Below are positions 8,558-16,879 of a stretch of DNA of 64,000 nucleotides, piece after piece (position 1 is the stretch's first letter; each line of letters begins with the position of its first letter). Source of the DNA: Ulvibacterium sp. (GTDB taxonomy: Bacteria; Bacteroidota; Bacteroidia; Flavobacteriales; Flavobacteriaceae); contig NZ_JANQOO010000035.1 of the NCBI RefSeq assembly GCF_028285715.1, positions 682,001-746,000 of the forward strand. Reading direction: 5' to 3'. Under the pieces are notes generated by a model. The model saw nothing but the letters and a program-made list of their open reading frames with translations. It had not been told where the DNA came from and did no database searches. The translations under genes and the position numbers were made by a program.

Positions 8558-9824
8558 GAGGGTCGTTATTACGGGTTTGGGTGTCTGTGCACCGAATGGA
8601 GTAGGGCTGGAAGAATTTGCTGACTCCTTGCAGCATGGGAAGAGTGGTATCCGTTTTCAAGCCCGACTAAGGGAATTGAATTTTGGTTGTCAAATTGCCG
8701 GGGAGCCTTTGATCAGGGACAATCTGGTACATCACTATTTTACTCCCCTGCAATTACGAGGTCTAAATGCCAGTGGGGTCGTCTATGGGGTCATTGCGGG
8801 TAGTGATGCCTGGAAGGACGCCGGATTGAAACCTCGGGATCTGGACAAACCCGACTGGGAAAGCGGAATAGTTTTTGGAACTGGAATTTTGGGTGTCGAC
8901 AAATTTCGGGAGTCCATTCATTTGGTAGATGATCACAAGGTGCGGCGTTTGGGAAGTACTACCGTATTGCAGACCATGGCCAGTGGTATCAGTGCCTATT
9001 TAGGGGGCATTTTGGGTTGTGGCAATCAAGTGACCACCAACTCATCGGCCTGTACAACCGGAACCGAGGCCGTATTAATGGCCTATGACCGCATTGCTTC
9101 GGGAAAGGCGGAGCGTATGCTCGCTGGGAGTTGCAGTGATAGTGGACCCTATGTTTGGGGTGGTTTCGATGCCATGCGAATCCTACCCAGACAGTACAAC
9201 GATACCCCTACGCAAGGCAGTAGGCCCTTGAGTGCCTCTGCGGCCGGATTCGTACCGGGGAGTGGGGCGGGGGCCCTGGTTTTGGAATCCTTGGAAAGTG
9301 CCAAGGCCCGGGGAGCCCGAATTTATGCCGAAGTGTTGGGAGGAGCGGTCAATAGTGGAGGACAACGTGCAGGAGGTAGCATGACCGCCCCCAATAACGA
9401 AGCCGTACAACGATGTATCGTGCAAGCGATAGCACAAGCGGGAATTCAAAAGCAAGATGTGGATGTCATCAACGGCCACCTTACCGCAACGGCGAAGGAC
9501 CCTATAGAAATCAGAAATTGGAGCCTTGCCCTGGAACGCGAGGGATCCGAATTCCCATATGTCAATGCCTTTAAAAGCCTGTTCGGCCATTGCTTGGCAG
9601 CTGCGGGAAGTATAGAATGCGTAGGGGCCTTGTTGCAATTTCAGAACCAATGTCTATTTGGCAATAGCAATTGTGATGATCTGCACCCTGAGGTTTCCAG
9701 TAGCGTAGACCCGGCCAGAATCCCGGTCAAAACGATACCTTATTCCCCAAAAATAATAGCAAAGGCCAGTTTTGGTTTTGGAGATGTCAATGCATGTGTT
9801 ATTTTTAGGGCTTTTAACGACTGA
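8550..9824 (+). CDS. Beta-ketoacyl-ACP synthase (KAS II-like) of the polyketide operon
   Basis: This 424-residue thiolase-fold ketosynthase starts at TTG 8550, inside the end of the dehydratase gene. The catalytic residues are present: Cys168 ('NSSACTTGTEA'), His310 in 'INGHLTATAKDP', Lys342 and His347 in 'FKSLFGHCLAAAG'. The first histidine motif is unusual: NGHLTAT replaces the near-universal NAHGTST, although the His itself is kept. It would elongate an acyl-ACP with malonyl-ACP. Its close partners (ACP, dehydratase, enoyl reductase) give a nearly complete elongation cycle; only a ketoreductase is missing from the operon. Confidence 0.9.
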   Translation: MNRRVVITGLGVCAPNGVGLEEFADSLQHGKSGIRFQARLRELNFGCQIAGEPLIRDNLVHHYFTPLQLRGLNASGVVYGVIAGSDAWKDAGLKPRDLDKPDWESGIVFGTGILGVDKFRESIHLVDDHKVRRLGSTTVLQTMASGISAYLGGILGCGNQVTTNSSACTTGTEAVLMAYDRIASGKAERMLAGSCSDSGPYVWGGFDAMRILPRQYNDTPTQGSRPLSASAAGFVPGSGAGALVLESLESAKARGARIYAEVLGGAVNSGGQRAGGSMTAPNNEAVQRCIVQAIAQAGIQKQDVDVINGHLTATAKDPIEIRNWSLALEREGSEFPYVNAFKSLFGHCLAAAGSIECVGALLQFQNQCLFGNSNCDDLHPEVSSSVDPARIPVKTIPYSPKIIAKASFGFGDVNACVIFRAFND

Positions 9825-9864
9825 TGCCTCAACGACTTCCCGGAGTCCAAATTGCTATGAAAAG

Positions 9865-10116
9865 ATGAACGAAGAGCGCTATCACAAGCTAAGGGATATC
9901 ATACAGATTTACCTTCCCGAAGACGTATCCGTTACCGATATATCGGAAAAAAGCCATTTCACCAACGAACTCAATATCAATTCCGCCCATTTGGTGGATA
10001 TTATTTTGGATGTTGAGGATGCCTTTGATATTATGCTCGAAAATGAGGATATGGAACAAATGCAGACTGTTGGTGACGCTTTGGATATTATTGAAACCAA
10101 ACTTTCAAAAAAGTAA
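9865..10116 (+). CDS. Acyl carrier protein
   Basis: The ATG at 9865 gives an 83-residue acidic protein of ACP size. An in-frame upstream codon at 9772 lies inside the ketosynthase gene and would add 31 unrelated residues. Ser40 in 'ELNINSAHLVDIILDVED' is the likely 4'-phosphopantetheine site; the usual DSL is NSA here, and the acidic helix II after it is well kept. It probably carries the growing acyl chain for the ketosynthase, dehydratase and enoyl reductase and may hand it to the type III PKS. No phosphopantetheinyl transferase is in the window. Confidence 0.85.
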   Translation: MNEERYHKLRDIIQIYLPEDVSVTDISEKSHFTNELNINSAHLVDIILDVEDAFDIMLENEDMEQMQTVGDALDIIETKLSKK

Positions 10117-10117
10117 A

Positions 10118-10546
10118 ATGAAGGAATTTTTGCAATGGGCCCTGCCCCGACTTCAAGTAGACAAGCGATTGATTCTGATCTATTGTATTGTCTATTTCGT
10201 ATGGGGTTTGGGGATGAACTGGTTCGGTACACAAGTGGAAATCGCAAAATTCACCTATTGGTGGCAGGTAATTACCACCTATATCCTATATATGGTACCT
10301 ATTTCCCTGCTATTACGTGGCCTTCCCTTCCATATGCAATACGCTTATGGCCTTATAGCCATGTGTCTCCTGGAATTTGGAGGATATGCCCTGCAGACCT
10401 CATACGCCTATCCGAATAATATCTTGGACCAATTTTTTGGTATCCGTAATTTCTCCTTGGGAATGGCACTTTTCTTTGGGCTCTATTTTCCTTTGGGCAA
10501 CTGGGCGGTGGGCAAGATTTACCAGCTTATTTTTAAGTCTAACTGA
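10118..10546 (+). CDS. Small integral membrane protein, last gene of the polyketide operon
   Basis: The ATG at 10118 follows the ACP stop by 1 bp. The 142-residue product has about four hydrophobic helices ('LILIYCIVYFVWGLGMNWFG', 'WWQVITTYILYMVPISLLL', 'YGLIAMCLLEFGGYAL', 'FSLGMALFFGLYFPLGNWAVG') and short basic ends. I do not recognise a family. Its place at the end of the T3PKS operon, one base from the ACP gene, suggests a role in membrane placement or handling of the lipid product, but nothing in the sequence proves this. Confidence 0.7.
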   Translation: MKEFLQWALPRLQVDKRLILIYCIVYFVWGLGMNWFGTQVEIAKFTYWWQVITTYILYMVPISLLLRGLPFHMQYAYGLIAMCLLEFGGYALQTSYAYPNNILDQFFGIRNFSLGMALFFGLYFPLGNWAVGKIYQLIFKSN

Positions 10547-10560
10547 TATACCCGGCTTTC

Positions 10561-10581
10561 ACCATCCGATATTTGGATGGT
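10561..10581. repeat. Stem-loop after the polyketide operon (possible weak terminator)
   Basis: A perfect 7-bp stem, ACCATCC (10561-10567)/GGATGGT (10575-10581), with a 7-nt loop lies 14 bp after the last stop. It is followed by only 'aaaac' and then mixed sequence, so the T tract of a classic terminator is absent. Confidence 0.45.
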
Positions 10582-10646
10582 AAAACTGCCTTAGCAATGG
10601 ATTTTTTCTCCTTTTGTAAATAGTTATTCATTTATGTTCTCAAATT

Positions 10647-10680
10647 AACTTGTATAGACAGGTTGGGATTCCTATATTTG
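10647..10680 (+). promoter_or_regulatory. Promoter with overlapping GntR/HutC-type operator
   Basis: A Bacteroidota promoter is visible: TTG (10650-10652), 20 nt, then TATATTTG (10673-10680), which matches TAnnTTTG exactly. The near-perfect palindrome AACTTGT-ATAG-ACAGGTT (10647-10664; 7-bp arms, one mismatch) covers the -33 element. Its core, CTTGTATAGACA, closely resembles known GntR/HutC-family operators (TreR/YvoA type). The next gene but one encodes such a regulator, so autoregulation by repression is likely. The predicted start site leaves only about 8 nt before the ATG at 10695. Confidence 0.7.
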
Positions 10681-10694
10681 GTAAAAACACCAAT

Positions 10695-11612
10695 ATGTTT
10701 CACCTTGGATTTGTAAGTGCCATACTAGCGGAAAAGCGTTTTGAGGAAGTTATCCATTTTGCTTCGGAAAATGGGTTTCAATGTATTGAGGTCATGTGTT
10801 GGCCCAGTGGGGGTAAGGATACACGGCGTTATGCCGGGGTTACCCATATTGATGTAGACACCCTGGATGCCCAAAAAAATGCCATTCAGCAAACCTTGCA
10901 GGAAAACGGGGTTTACTTGTCCGGCTTGGGGTATTATCCCAACCCTTTGGATCCCAATACGGAAAATGCAGCGGTCTATATTGAACATATCAAGAAATTG
11001 ATTTCCGCGGCCCCAAAACTGGGTATCCCTGTGGTCAATACCTTTATAGGAAGGAATCCGAACAAGAATGTGGACTATAATCTGGACCGGTTTAAGGAGG
11101 TGTGGACGGATATCATAGCCCATGCAGAAAAAGAGGGGGTAAGGATAGGGATCGAAAACTGTCCCATGCTTTTTACCCGGGATGAATGGCCCGGGGGCAA
11201 AAACCTGGCGATTTCCCCGGCCATTTGGGATAAAATGTTCAACATGATTCCCAGTGATAATTTCGGACTCAATTATGACCCTTCCCATTTGGTCTGGATG
11301 CAGATGGATGAAATACAGCCCATCTATAACTTTAAGGAAAAACTGTTCCATATTCATCTTAAGGATGTAAAGGTCTATAAGGATAAATTGGATAAGGTGG
11401 GCATATTGGCCTATCCCTTGGAATATCACTCACCTAAAATACCGGGACTTGGGGATGTGAGGTGGCGCGATTTCTTTTCTGCCCTCACTTCGGTAGGCTA
11501 CAAAGGTCCTGTTTGCATTGAGGTGGAGGACAAGGCCTTTGAAGGATCGGAAGAAGATGTTAAGTCGGCGATCTTAACCAGTCGCAACTATCTGCGTCAA
11601 TTTTTGTCCTAG
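10695..11612 (+). CDS. Sugar phosphate isomerase/epimerase (xylose-isomerase-like TIM barrel)
   Basis: I chose ATG 10695 because an upstream in-frame TTG (10650) is itself the promoter -33 element. The 305-residue protein ('[20 protein letters not shown]') is an AP endonuclease 2/xylose-isomerase-type barrel. Likely metal ligands are Glu in '[10 protein letters not shown]', Asp/His in '[10 protein letters not shown]', His in 'FHIHLKDVK' and Glu in 'CIEVEDKAF'. Proteins of this group isomerise or epimerise sugars and inositol derivatives. It shares 1 bp with the regulator gene and heads an operon with deoC and a Gfo/Idh dehydrogenase, so a sugar or nucleoside-sugar breakdown route is likely. 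The substrate is unknown. Confidence 0.8.
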   Translation: MFHLGFVSAILAEKRFEEVIHFASENGFQCIEVMCWPSGGKDTRRYAGVTHIDVDTLDAQKNAIQQTLQENGVYLSGLGYYPNPLDPNTENAAVYIEHIKKLISAAPKLGIPVVNTFIGRNPNKNVDYNLDRFKEVWTDIIAHAEKEGVRIGIENCPMLFTRDEWPGGKNLAISPAIWDKMFNMIPSDNFGLNYDPSHLVWMQMDEIQPIYNFKEKLFHIHLKDVKVYKDKLDKVGILAYPLEYHSPKIPGLGDVRWRDFFSALTSVGYKGPVCIEVEDKAFEGSEEDVKSAILTSRNYLRQFLS

Positions 11613-12328
11613 TGGAAAAGACGTTGCCCCAATATAAAAAGCTGCACCTGGACCTAAAGCAGGGTATCCTTTCGGGCGCCATTTCAAAAGGTTCCCTATT
11701 GCCCTCCGAAAACGAGTTGAGCGCCCAATATAAGATTACCCGGGCCACGGTACGGCAAGGATTACAGGAATTGGTTCGCGAAGGATTTATCGAAAAGCGA
11801 ATGGGTATTGGCAGTGTGGTGGTCAATGACCGGAAGACCCTGGGCCTTTTGACCTTTAAGGGGTTTTCCGAGGTCTTGGAATCCTCTGCCTTGTCCTCCA
11901 CCACCCAAAATCTAAAAATGGGGGAGATCGGAGTTTGGCCCTCTCCATTTTTTTATGAGCTCGCCCCTTCCGAAAAGGAGACAGGCTGTTATTTTCTGGA
12001 ACGTTTGAGGAGCGTAGAGGGGCATCCCGTGATGTTGGAGTTTACCTATATTCCGCAAAAGAGTGTGCCCAACCTAATGGGAACTATGGGGAACGGTTCA
12101 CTGTTTACCACCTTACAGCAGACCTATACAATCGAAATTCTAAAAGTCCTACAGGATGTAAGAGCCATACATGCTCCGGAAACCATTGTAAAACGTCTTG
12201 GGCTGGAGCCCTATACTCCTGTACTCCATATCAACAGAAAGTACCTGACCAGCAAACCCGACTTTCATATCTATAGTTCGCTGTACTGCAATACTGAAAA
12301 GTACGCGATAAGTAATTTTTTTAATTAA
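11612..12328 (+). CDS. GntR/HutC-family transcriptional regulator
   Basis: The GTG at 11612 overlaps the previous stop by one base. The 238-residue protein has an N-terminal winged helix ('LPSENELSAQYKITRATVRQGLQELVREGFIEKR' region, residues about 30-63) and a C-terminal UTRA ligand-binding domain (about 90-235; 'ERLRSVEGHPVMLEFTYIP' region), the HutC subfamily architecture. It probably senses a sugar phosphate produced by the pathway and represses the operon through the palindrome at 10647-10664. Confidence 0.9.
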   Translation: MEKTLPQYKKLHLDLKQGILSGAISKGSLLPSENELSAQYKITRATVRQGLQELVREGFIEKRMGIGSVVVNDRKTLGLLTFKGFSEVLESSALSSTTQNLKMGEIGVWPSPFFYELAPSEKETGCYFLERLRSVEGHPVMLEFTYIPQKSVPNLMGTMGNGSLFTTLQQTYTIEILKVLQDVRAIHAPETIVKRLGLEPYTPVLHINRKYLTSKPDFHIYSSLYCNTEKYAISNFFN

Positions 12329-12343
12329 AACCCAATATTTCCG

Positions 12344-13111
12344 ATGATAGCACATCCTAAAGTCAATGAACTTGCCAAAATGATCGACCACTCTCTTTTA
12401 CATCCCACTATGACGGATGAGGATATGATACAAGGTTGCCACATAGCCTTGGAATATGATGTGGCTTCCGTATGTATAAAGCCCTACGCTGTTCCCTTGG
12501 CGGTGGAAGTTTTAAAGAACTCCAGTGTATTGGTCGGTACCGTAATCGGTTTTCCCCATGGGAATTCGACAATAGAACTCAAAGTGACAGAAACCTTACA
12601 GGCCTGCAAGGATGGTGCCGTTGAAATTGATATGGTAGTCAATATTGGAAAGGTCCTACAAGAGGATTGGGACTACGTGGAGCGCGAAATCGCGGCGGTA
12701 TGCCAAGCGACCCATGGCAATAATGGTGTTCTTAAGGTTATTTTTGAGAACGATCATCTCCCCGAGGACAAGTACAAGATAAAGCTCTGTGAAGTATGCT
12801 CCAAACTGGGGGTGGACTTTGTAAAGACCAGTACCGGTTACGGTTTTGTAAAAGGTGCCGATGGACGCTATACCTATAAAGGAGCCACTCCCGAAGATTT
12901 GGAATTGATGCGTGCCCATTCCGATTCCCAAGTACAGGTAAAGGCGGCCGGTGGCGTACGTACCCTGGACGATTTACTAAAGGTAAAGGCCTTAGGCGTA
13001 AGCCGTATTGGGGCAACGGCCACCGTGGCCATCATCCAGGAGGCCAAGGAAAGGTTTGGGGATGGGGCGGATAAGGACGTGGTCATAGCGGATACGCCCA
13101 GTGGGTATTAA
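12344..13111 (+). CDS. deoC: Deoxyribose-phosphate aldolase
   Basis: This 255-residue class I aldolase cleaves 2-deoxyribose-5-phosphate to glyceraldehyde-3-phosphate and acetaldehyde. The Schiff-base lysine is Lys161 in 'VDFVKTSTGYG', the proton-relay lysine is Lys200 in 'VQVKAAGGVRT', and Asp96 ('EIDMVVN') matches the third catalytic residue. All are in the expected order. It sits 15 bp after the GntR-type regulator and 21 bp before the Gfo/Idh gene, which ties the operon to deoxynucleoside or deoxysugar catabolism. Confidence 0.95.
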   Translation: MIAHPKVNELAKMIDHSLLHPTMTDEDMIQGCHIALEYDVASVCIKPYAVPLAVEVLKNSSVLVGTVIGFPHGNSTIELKVTETLQACKDGAVEIDMVVNIGKVLQEDWDYVEREIAAVCQATHGNNGVLKVIFENDHLPEDKYKIKLCEVCSKLGVDFVKTSTGYGFVKGADGRYTYKGATPEDLELMRAHSDSQVQVKAAGGVRTLDDLLKVKALGVSRIGATATVAIIQEAKERFGDGADKDVVIADTPSGY

Positions 13112-13132
13112 TAGGAATTAACGGATACTATC

Positions 13133-14281
13133 ATGAAAAAAATACGAATCGGGGTTGCAGGATTAGGGTTTATTGGCCCCATTCATATCGAAGCGCTACG
13201 AAGAATACCAGATTTGGAGGTGGTTTCCGTACATCACCACAACGATGCTGTCCAAAGGAAGGCTGAACAATTGGGAGTAGCAAAGTATTACCAGGATTAT
13301 GATACTTTTTTAAGCAGTGATGCATTGGACTGTGTGCATATCTGCACCCCCAATTTCCTTCATTTTGAAATGGCCCAAAAGGCTTTGGCCCAGGGCCTGC
13401 ACGTTGTCTGTGAAAAACCCTTGGCGACCAAAATCTCGGAGGCCGAGGAATTGGTAGCCTTGGCAAAAAGCAAGAACCGTGTGAATGCTGTCCACTTCAA
13501 TGTCCGATATTATCCCCTAATCCGACAAATGAAAACCATGCGGGAAAAGGGCGAATTGGGAACCATTCATACCGTTTTGGGATCCTATTTTCAGGATTGG
13601 CTTTTTTATGAGACCGATTACAATTGGCGGTTGGAACCCGAGAAGTCTGGCGAATCCCGAGCCGTTGCGGATATCGGCTCCCATCTTTTGGACCTTTTGG
13701 AATATATCACCGGACTCCAGATTACAGAGGTTATGGCCAATTTTAACACGGTCCATAAGACCCGAAAAAGACCGCTGGTTCCTGTGGAGACCTATTCCGG
13801 AAAGCTTTTGAAACCTGAAGACTATGCCGATGTGCCCATAGCAACGGAGGACACGGCCCATGTGCTGCTTCGGTTTGCCAATGGCCATACGGGATCGGTA
13901 ACCGTGAGCCAAGTGGCAGCAGGGCGGAAGAACCGTTTGGCCTTGGAAATCTCCGCCTCCAAATTGAGCCTGGCCTGGGAATCCGAAAAACCCAATGAAC
14001 TTTGGATCGGAAAGCGGGACGAAGCCAATGATGTGTTGTTTCGGGACCCCAGTTTGTTCCATACGGAAGCCAGCCAAATTGCCTCCTATCCCGGAGGACA
14101 TAACGAGGGTTTTGCCGATACCTCTAAGCAGCTGTTCAAAGAAGTTTATGAGGCCATACGAACGGGCCGACCCCAACCGGAATGGAAATTCCCCGATTTT
14201 ACCGCCGGATTGCGGGAATTGGTATTGGCGGAAGCCATTATTGCCAGCGACAAACAACAAGCCTGGGTCAACGTCAGCTAG
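13133..14281 (+). CDS. Gfo/Idh/MocA-family NAD(P)-dependent oxidoreductase
   Basis: This 382-residue protein has an N-terminal Rossmann domain with G10-x-G12-x-x-G15 ('VAGLGFIGPIH'), the family's 'VVCEKPLAT' motif (Lys near residue 100) and a C-terminal alpha/beta substrate domain with 'DIGSHLLDLLEYITG'. It likely oxidises or reduces a sugar or cyclitol. It is the last gene of the isomerase-regulator-deoC operon, and its stop overlaps the stop of the convergent terC-like gene by 4 bp, with no terminator between them. Confidence 0.88.
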   Translation: MKKIRIGVAGLGFIGPIHIEALRRIPDLEVVSVHHHNDAVQRKAEQLGVAKYYQDYDTFLSSDALDCVHICTPNFLHFEMAQKALAQGLHVVCEKPLATKISEAEELVALAKSKNRVNAVHFNVRYYPLIRQMKTMREKGELGTIHTVLGSYFQDWLFYETDYNWRLEPEKSGESRAVADIGSHLLDLLEYITGLQITEVMANFNTVHKTRKRPLVPVETYSGKLLKPEDYADVPIATEDTAHVLLRFANGHTGSVTVSQVAAGRKNRLALEISASKLSLAWESEKPNELWIGKRDEANDVLFRDPSLFHTEASQIASYPGGHNEGFADTSKQLFKEVYEAIRTGRPQPEWKFPDFTAGLRELVLAEAIIASDKQQAWVNVS

Positions 14282-15246
14282 GGCTTTGGCTCCATGTCCT
14301 CGGTTTCCTTCTTTTTTTCAGGGATCAGCAAGGAGGCCACGATGCCCGCAACGAGGGATACGCTGATTACCGTTAACGATATCCATTCCGGCAGTTCAAT
14401 TTGATGGGCGAATAGCATTTTGAGACCCACAAAGGCCAAAATGACCACCAGGCTGTAATTGATAAAGCGAAACTTTTGCAACATCCGGGATATCAGAAAG
14501 TACATGGAACGCAGTCCTAAAATGGCCAGGATGTTGGAGCTGAAGACAATGAACGGATCTGCGGTAATGGCCAAAATAGCGGGTATGCTATCCAGGGCAA
14601 AAAGGACATCGGTTACCTCAATGATCACCAGAGCCACGAATAGGGGAGTGGCGGCGGTGACCCCCATACGCTTTACAAAAAAATCGTGCCCGTGGAGGGT
14701 AGCGGTAATGGGATATACCTTTTTAAGCTGACGGAACATAAACGACTTTTGGGGATCAAATTCCGAATCGTCGGACCGTAGCATCTTATAGGCCGTATAG
14801 AGCAGAAAAGCCCCGAACACATAAATGATCCAATCGAATTTGTTGATCAAGGCCACACCAAAAACGATCATCAGTCCTCGAAAGACGATAGCGCCCAGAA
14901 TTCCCCAAAAGAGGACCCGATGCTGGTAGAGTGGGGGAATGTTAAACGTACTAAAGATGACGGCGATGACGAATACATTATCGATGCTTAGGGAAAGTTC
15001 TATGAGGTACCCCGTTACATATTTAAGTACGGCGGTATTGGGCGTTAATCCTGTAGGGTTTTCTACCAAACCATTGGAGAACAACCAGTAGATGACCCCG
15101 CTAAAACCTAGGGCTATGGACACCCAAAGCGCGGTCCACATGCCGGCTTCCTTGCTTCGAATCACATGTTCATGCCGATGGAACACCCCAAGGTCCAAGG
15201 CCAGGAACACGATGACCAAGGCAATAAATAGAATCCATATCCACAT
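14278..15246 (-). CDS. TerC/Alx-family membrane protein
   Basis: This 322-residue polytopic membrane protein has eight or nine hydrophobic helices. It shows the TerC signatures 'LSLSIDNVFVIAVIF', 'FRGLMI' and 'EVTDVLFALDSIPAILA', whose acidic residues lie inside the membrane. Members of this family (Alx, MeeF) export manganese or support metallation of secreted proteins. A weak promoter is suggested upstream on the minus strand by TTG, 20 nt, then TAACTTGG (7 of 8 matches). The gene is convergent with the Gfo/Idh gene. Confidence 0.9.
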   Translation of the reverse strand: MWIWILFIALVIVFLALDLGVFHRHEHVIRSKEAGMWTALWVSIALGFSGVIYWLFSNGLVENPTGLTPNTAVLKYVTGYLIELSLSIDNVFVIAVIFSTFNIPPLYQHRVLFWGILGAIVFRGLMIVFGVALINKFDWIIYVFGAFLLYTAYKMLRSDDSEFDPQKSFMFRQLKKVYPITATLHGHDFFVKRMGVTAATPLFVALVIIEVTDVLFALDSIPAILAITADPFIVFSSNILAILGLRSMYFLISRMLQKFRFINYSLVVILAFVGLKMLFAHQIELPEWISLTVISVSLVAGIVASLLIPEKKKETEDMEPKP

Positions 15247-15323
15247 AGCGCATTTTTAAGGCGCCAAGTTAACAATCCATTTTTTCGATGACAAGGGGTA
15301 CGGGAAAGTTTTTGGGCAATTGG

Positions 15324-15830
15324 TCACAGGGTAAGGAGGAAATTCACAATGACTTCGTTATCCTCCCGTCCCTTTTTGATGTTGATCCCAAAATCCGAGG
15401 AAAATAGGGTAGTGGTACCCTTCAGTTGATTCCCGGTTTGGACGAAATCAATACGAATGGGCTTACTTTTTCCCTTTATCGTGAGCTGGCCCATGACATT
15501 AAAACCTGTATCGGTAGTTTCTATGGAAGTACTTTCAAAACGGATGTTTGGATGGGTGTCCGCATCAAAATATTTTTTCCCTTTTAGCGACCAATCCCTT
15601 AGAAAATTCCCGGTCTTTATCGTTTCCACACGAACAGAGCCGTTAAACTTTGAAGTGGCTATATTGTCCAGATCAATAGAGGAGGAGGAGCTAAAACCGG
15701 AAATACTGCCGTCCACATCCTTGGACACAAAGGTAAAGCTGATTTCCGCCTTGGAAATTCCATTTTGGGCAAGAACGAGGGTCGACTGCAAAAGCAGCAG
15801 GACCAAAAAAAGGATTCCTCTGGATTTCAT
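15324..15830 (-). CDS. YceI-family secreted protein
   Basis: This 168-residue protein has a signal peptide (MKSRGILFLVLLLLQSTLVLAQ). The mature part fits the YceI lipocalin-like beta barrel: 'KAEISFTFVSKDVDGSISGF', 'GSVRVETI', 'YFDADTHPNIRFES', 'GQLTIKGKSKPI' and 'DFGINIKKG'. YceI proteins bind isoprenoid or fatty-acyl ligands in the periplasm. It is divergent from the small secreted-protein gene at 15985. Confidence 0.88.
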   Translation of the reverse strand: MKSRGILFLVLLLLQSTLVLAQNGISKAEISFTFVSKDVDGSISGFSSSSSIDLDNIATSKFNGSVRVETIKTGNFLRDWSLKGKKYFDADTHPNIRFESTSIETTDTGFNVMGQLTIKGKSKPIRIDFVQTGNQLKGTTTLFSSDFGINIKKGREDNEVIVNFLLTL

Positions 15831-15938
15831 AGCAATAAAGGTTCACAAAACGTGCCAAAGGTAACTATTAATTTGAGTCGATAAAAAGAAGGTAAAATTC
15901 GGTATAGCGTGGGGTAGGGCACCGAATTCATGCGGTGT

Positions 15939-15960
15939 CCCAAAAACGTTGTATTTTGGG
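15939..15960. repeat. Short stem-loop in the yceI/15985 divergent gap
   Basis: CCCAAAA (15939-15945) pairs with TTTTGGG (15954-15960) across an 8-nt loop, 24 bp before the ATG of the plus-strand gene. It could be an operator or a leader hairpin; no function can be assigned. Confidence 0.3.
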
Positions 15961-15984
15961 ATTAGAACCGTATTTGAATTTGAA

Positions 15985-16323
15985 ATGAAAAAATTGGCGA
16001 ACTGCGCATTTGGGCTGTTTACCTTGTTTTTAGGGTTGCATACCCTGACTGCCCAAAACACGGGAAAAGAAGAATTGAAAGTCACCAAAAGGACTTACAT
16101 GGAACGTTTTGAACCGCGACTCATAAAATCGGTGGAGGAGCGGTTGGCACTGAAACAAATGCGCATTGCGGAGATGCACCAAAAAATGTTGCTATTGGAC
16201 TCTTTGGATATTTCCGAGCGCAAGCGCAGGGCCTTACAAAATGACCTTAATGAGAATCCTTTTTCCCATCGACTTTCCAAAACCTTGGCGAAGATTGAAT
16301 ACCTGGACGAGACGGAGGATTAG
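15985..16323 (+). CDS. Small secreted protein of unknown function
   Basis: I chose the ATG at 15985 because it opens a clear signal peptide (MKKLANCAFGLFTLFLGLHTLTAQ) followed by a charged, helical mature part of about 88 residues rich in Lys, Glu, Arg and Leu ('VEERLALKQMRIAEMHQKM', 'RKRRALQNDLNENPF'). No family is recognised. The 'ERKRRALQNDLNENPFSHRL' stretch and likely coiled-coil character are the only notable features. Confidence 0.6.
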   Translation: MKKLANCAFGLFTLFLGLHTLTAQNTGKEELKVTKRTYMERFEPRLIKSVEERLALKQMRIAEMHQKMLLLDSLDISERKRRALQNDLNENPFSHRLSKTLAKIEYLDETED

Positions 16324-16382
16324 GGTCCAATATCGGGCACCTCATCTTAAATCCTAGATTAACATTTGTGCGGACTTAGGCA

Positions 16383-16685
16383 TTAACGCGACTTCATTTT
16401 TTCCTTTCGTTTCCGCAACTGTCGTTGTAGGTCGTCCACAGATTCCGAAATAGAGGCCTCGAAGGAACCATGGCTTGCTTCAGCAAAAAGTCGGGGACCT
16501 GGGGCGCTAAGTCGAATATTACAGATTTTACCCGTATTCGGTTCCGAAGTATTCTCCGTCTTAAAAAAGACATCGGCCCTAACGATAAAATCGTACTTAT
16601 CCACCAATTTATTGATTTTCTTGGACGCCAATTCCTCCAGTCGGCCACTAGCCTGGACATCATGATATTCAAAATGGATGTTCAT
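16383..16685 (-). CDS. hpf: Ribosome hibernation-promoting factor, short HPF/YfiA type
   Basis: From the ATG at 16685 the product is 100 residues ('MNIHFEYHDVQASGRLEELASKK'), the length of the short HPF form. The beta-alpha-beta-beta-beta-alpha pattern and the basic C-terminal tail ('LRKRKEKMKSR') fit the family that dimerises or silences 70S ribosomes in stationary phase. A longer ORF start at 16739 adds 18 hydrophobic residues unlike the family and is rejected. Upstream, TTTG, about 20 nt and TATCTTCC form a weak promoter-like pair. Confidence 0.85.
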   Translation of the reverse strand: MNIHFEYHDVQASGRLEELASKKINKLVDKYDFIVRADVFFKTENTSEPNTGKICNIRLSAPGPRLFAEASHGSFEASISESVDDLQRQLRKRKEKMKSR

Positions 16686-16879
16686 GAAAAGTAATTTAGG
16701 ATTATAGGGGAAGATAAAGAGAAGCCACATGAAAATCAAATGCGGGGTTTTTAAACTAAACTTAAAATTTACTCTAAAAAAACGTTAAAGTCTGATTATC
16801 GGCGGATTAGGGAAACGATTTTTTCCTAATTTTAATTGTACTGTGAGATATTGGCTATAACCCCCTAAATCCGTATCCT

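Noticed and set aside
10650-10694. TTG start 15 codons upstream of the sugar isomerase ATG
   Set aside because: The TTG is the -33 element of the promoter and the operator lies across it; the predicted transcript starts after it.
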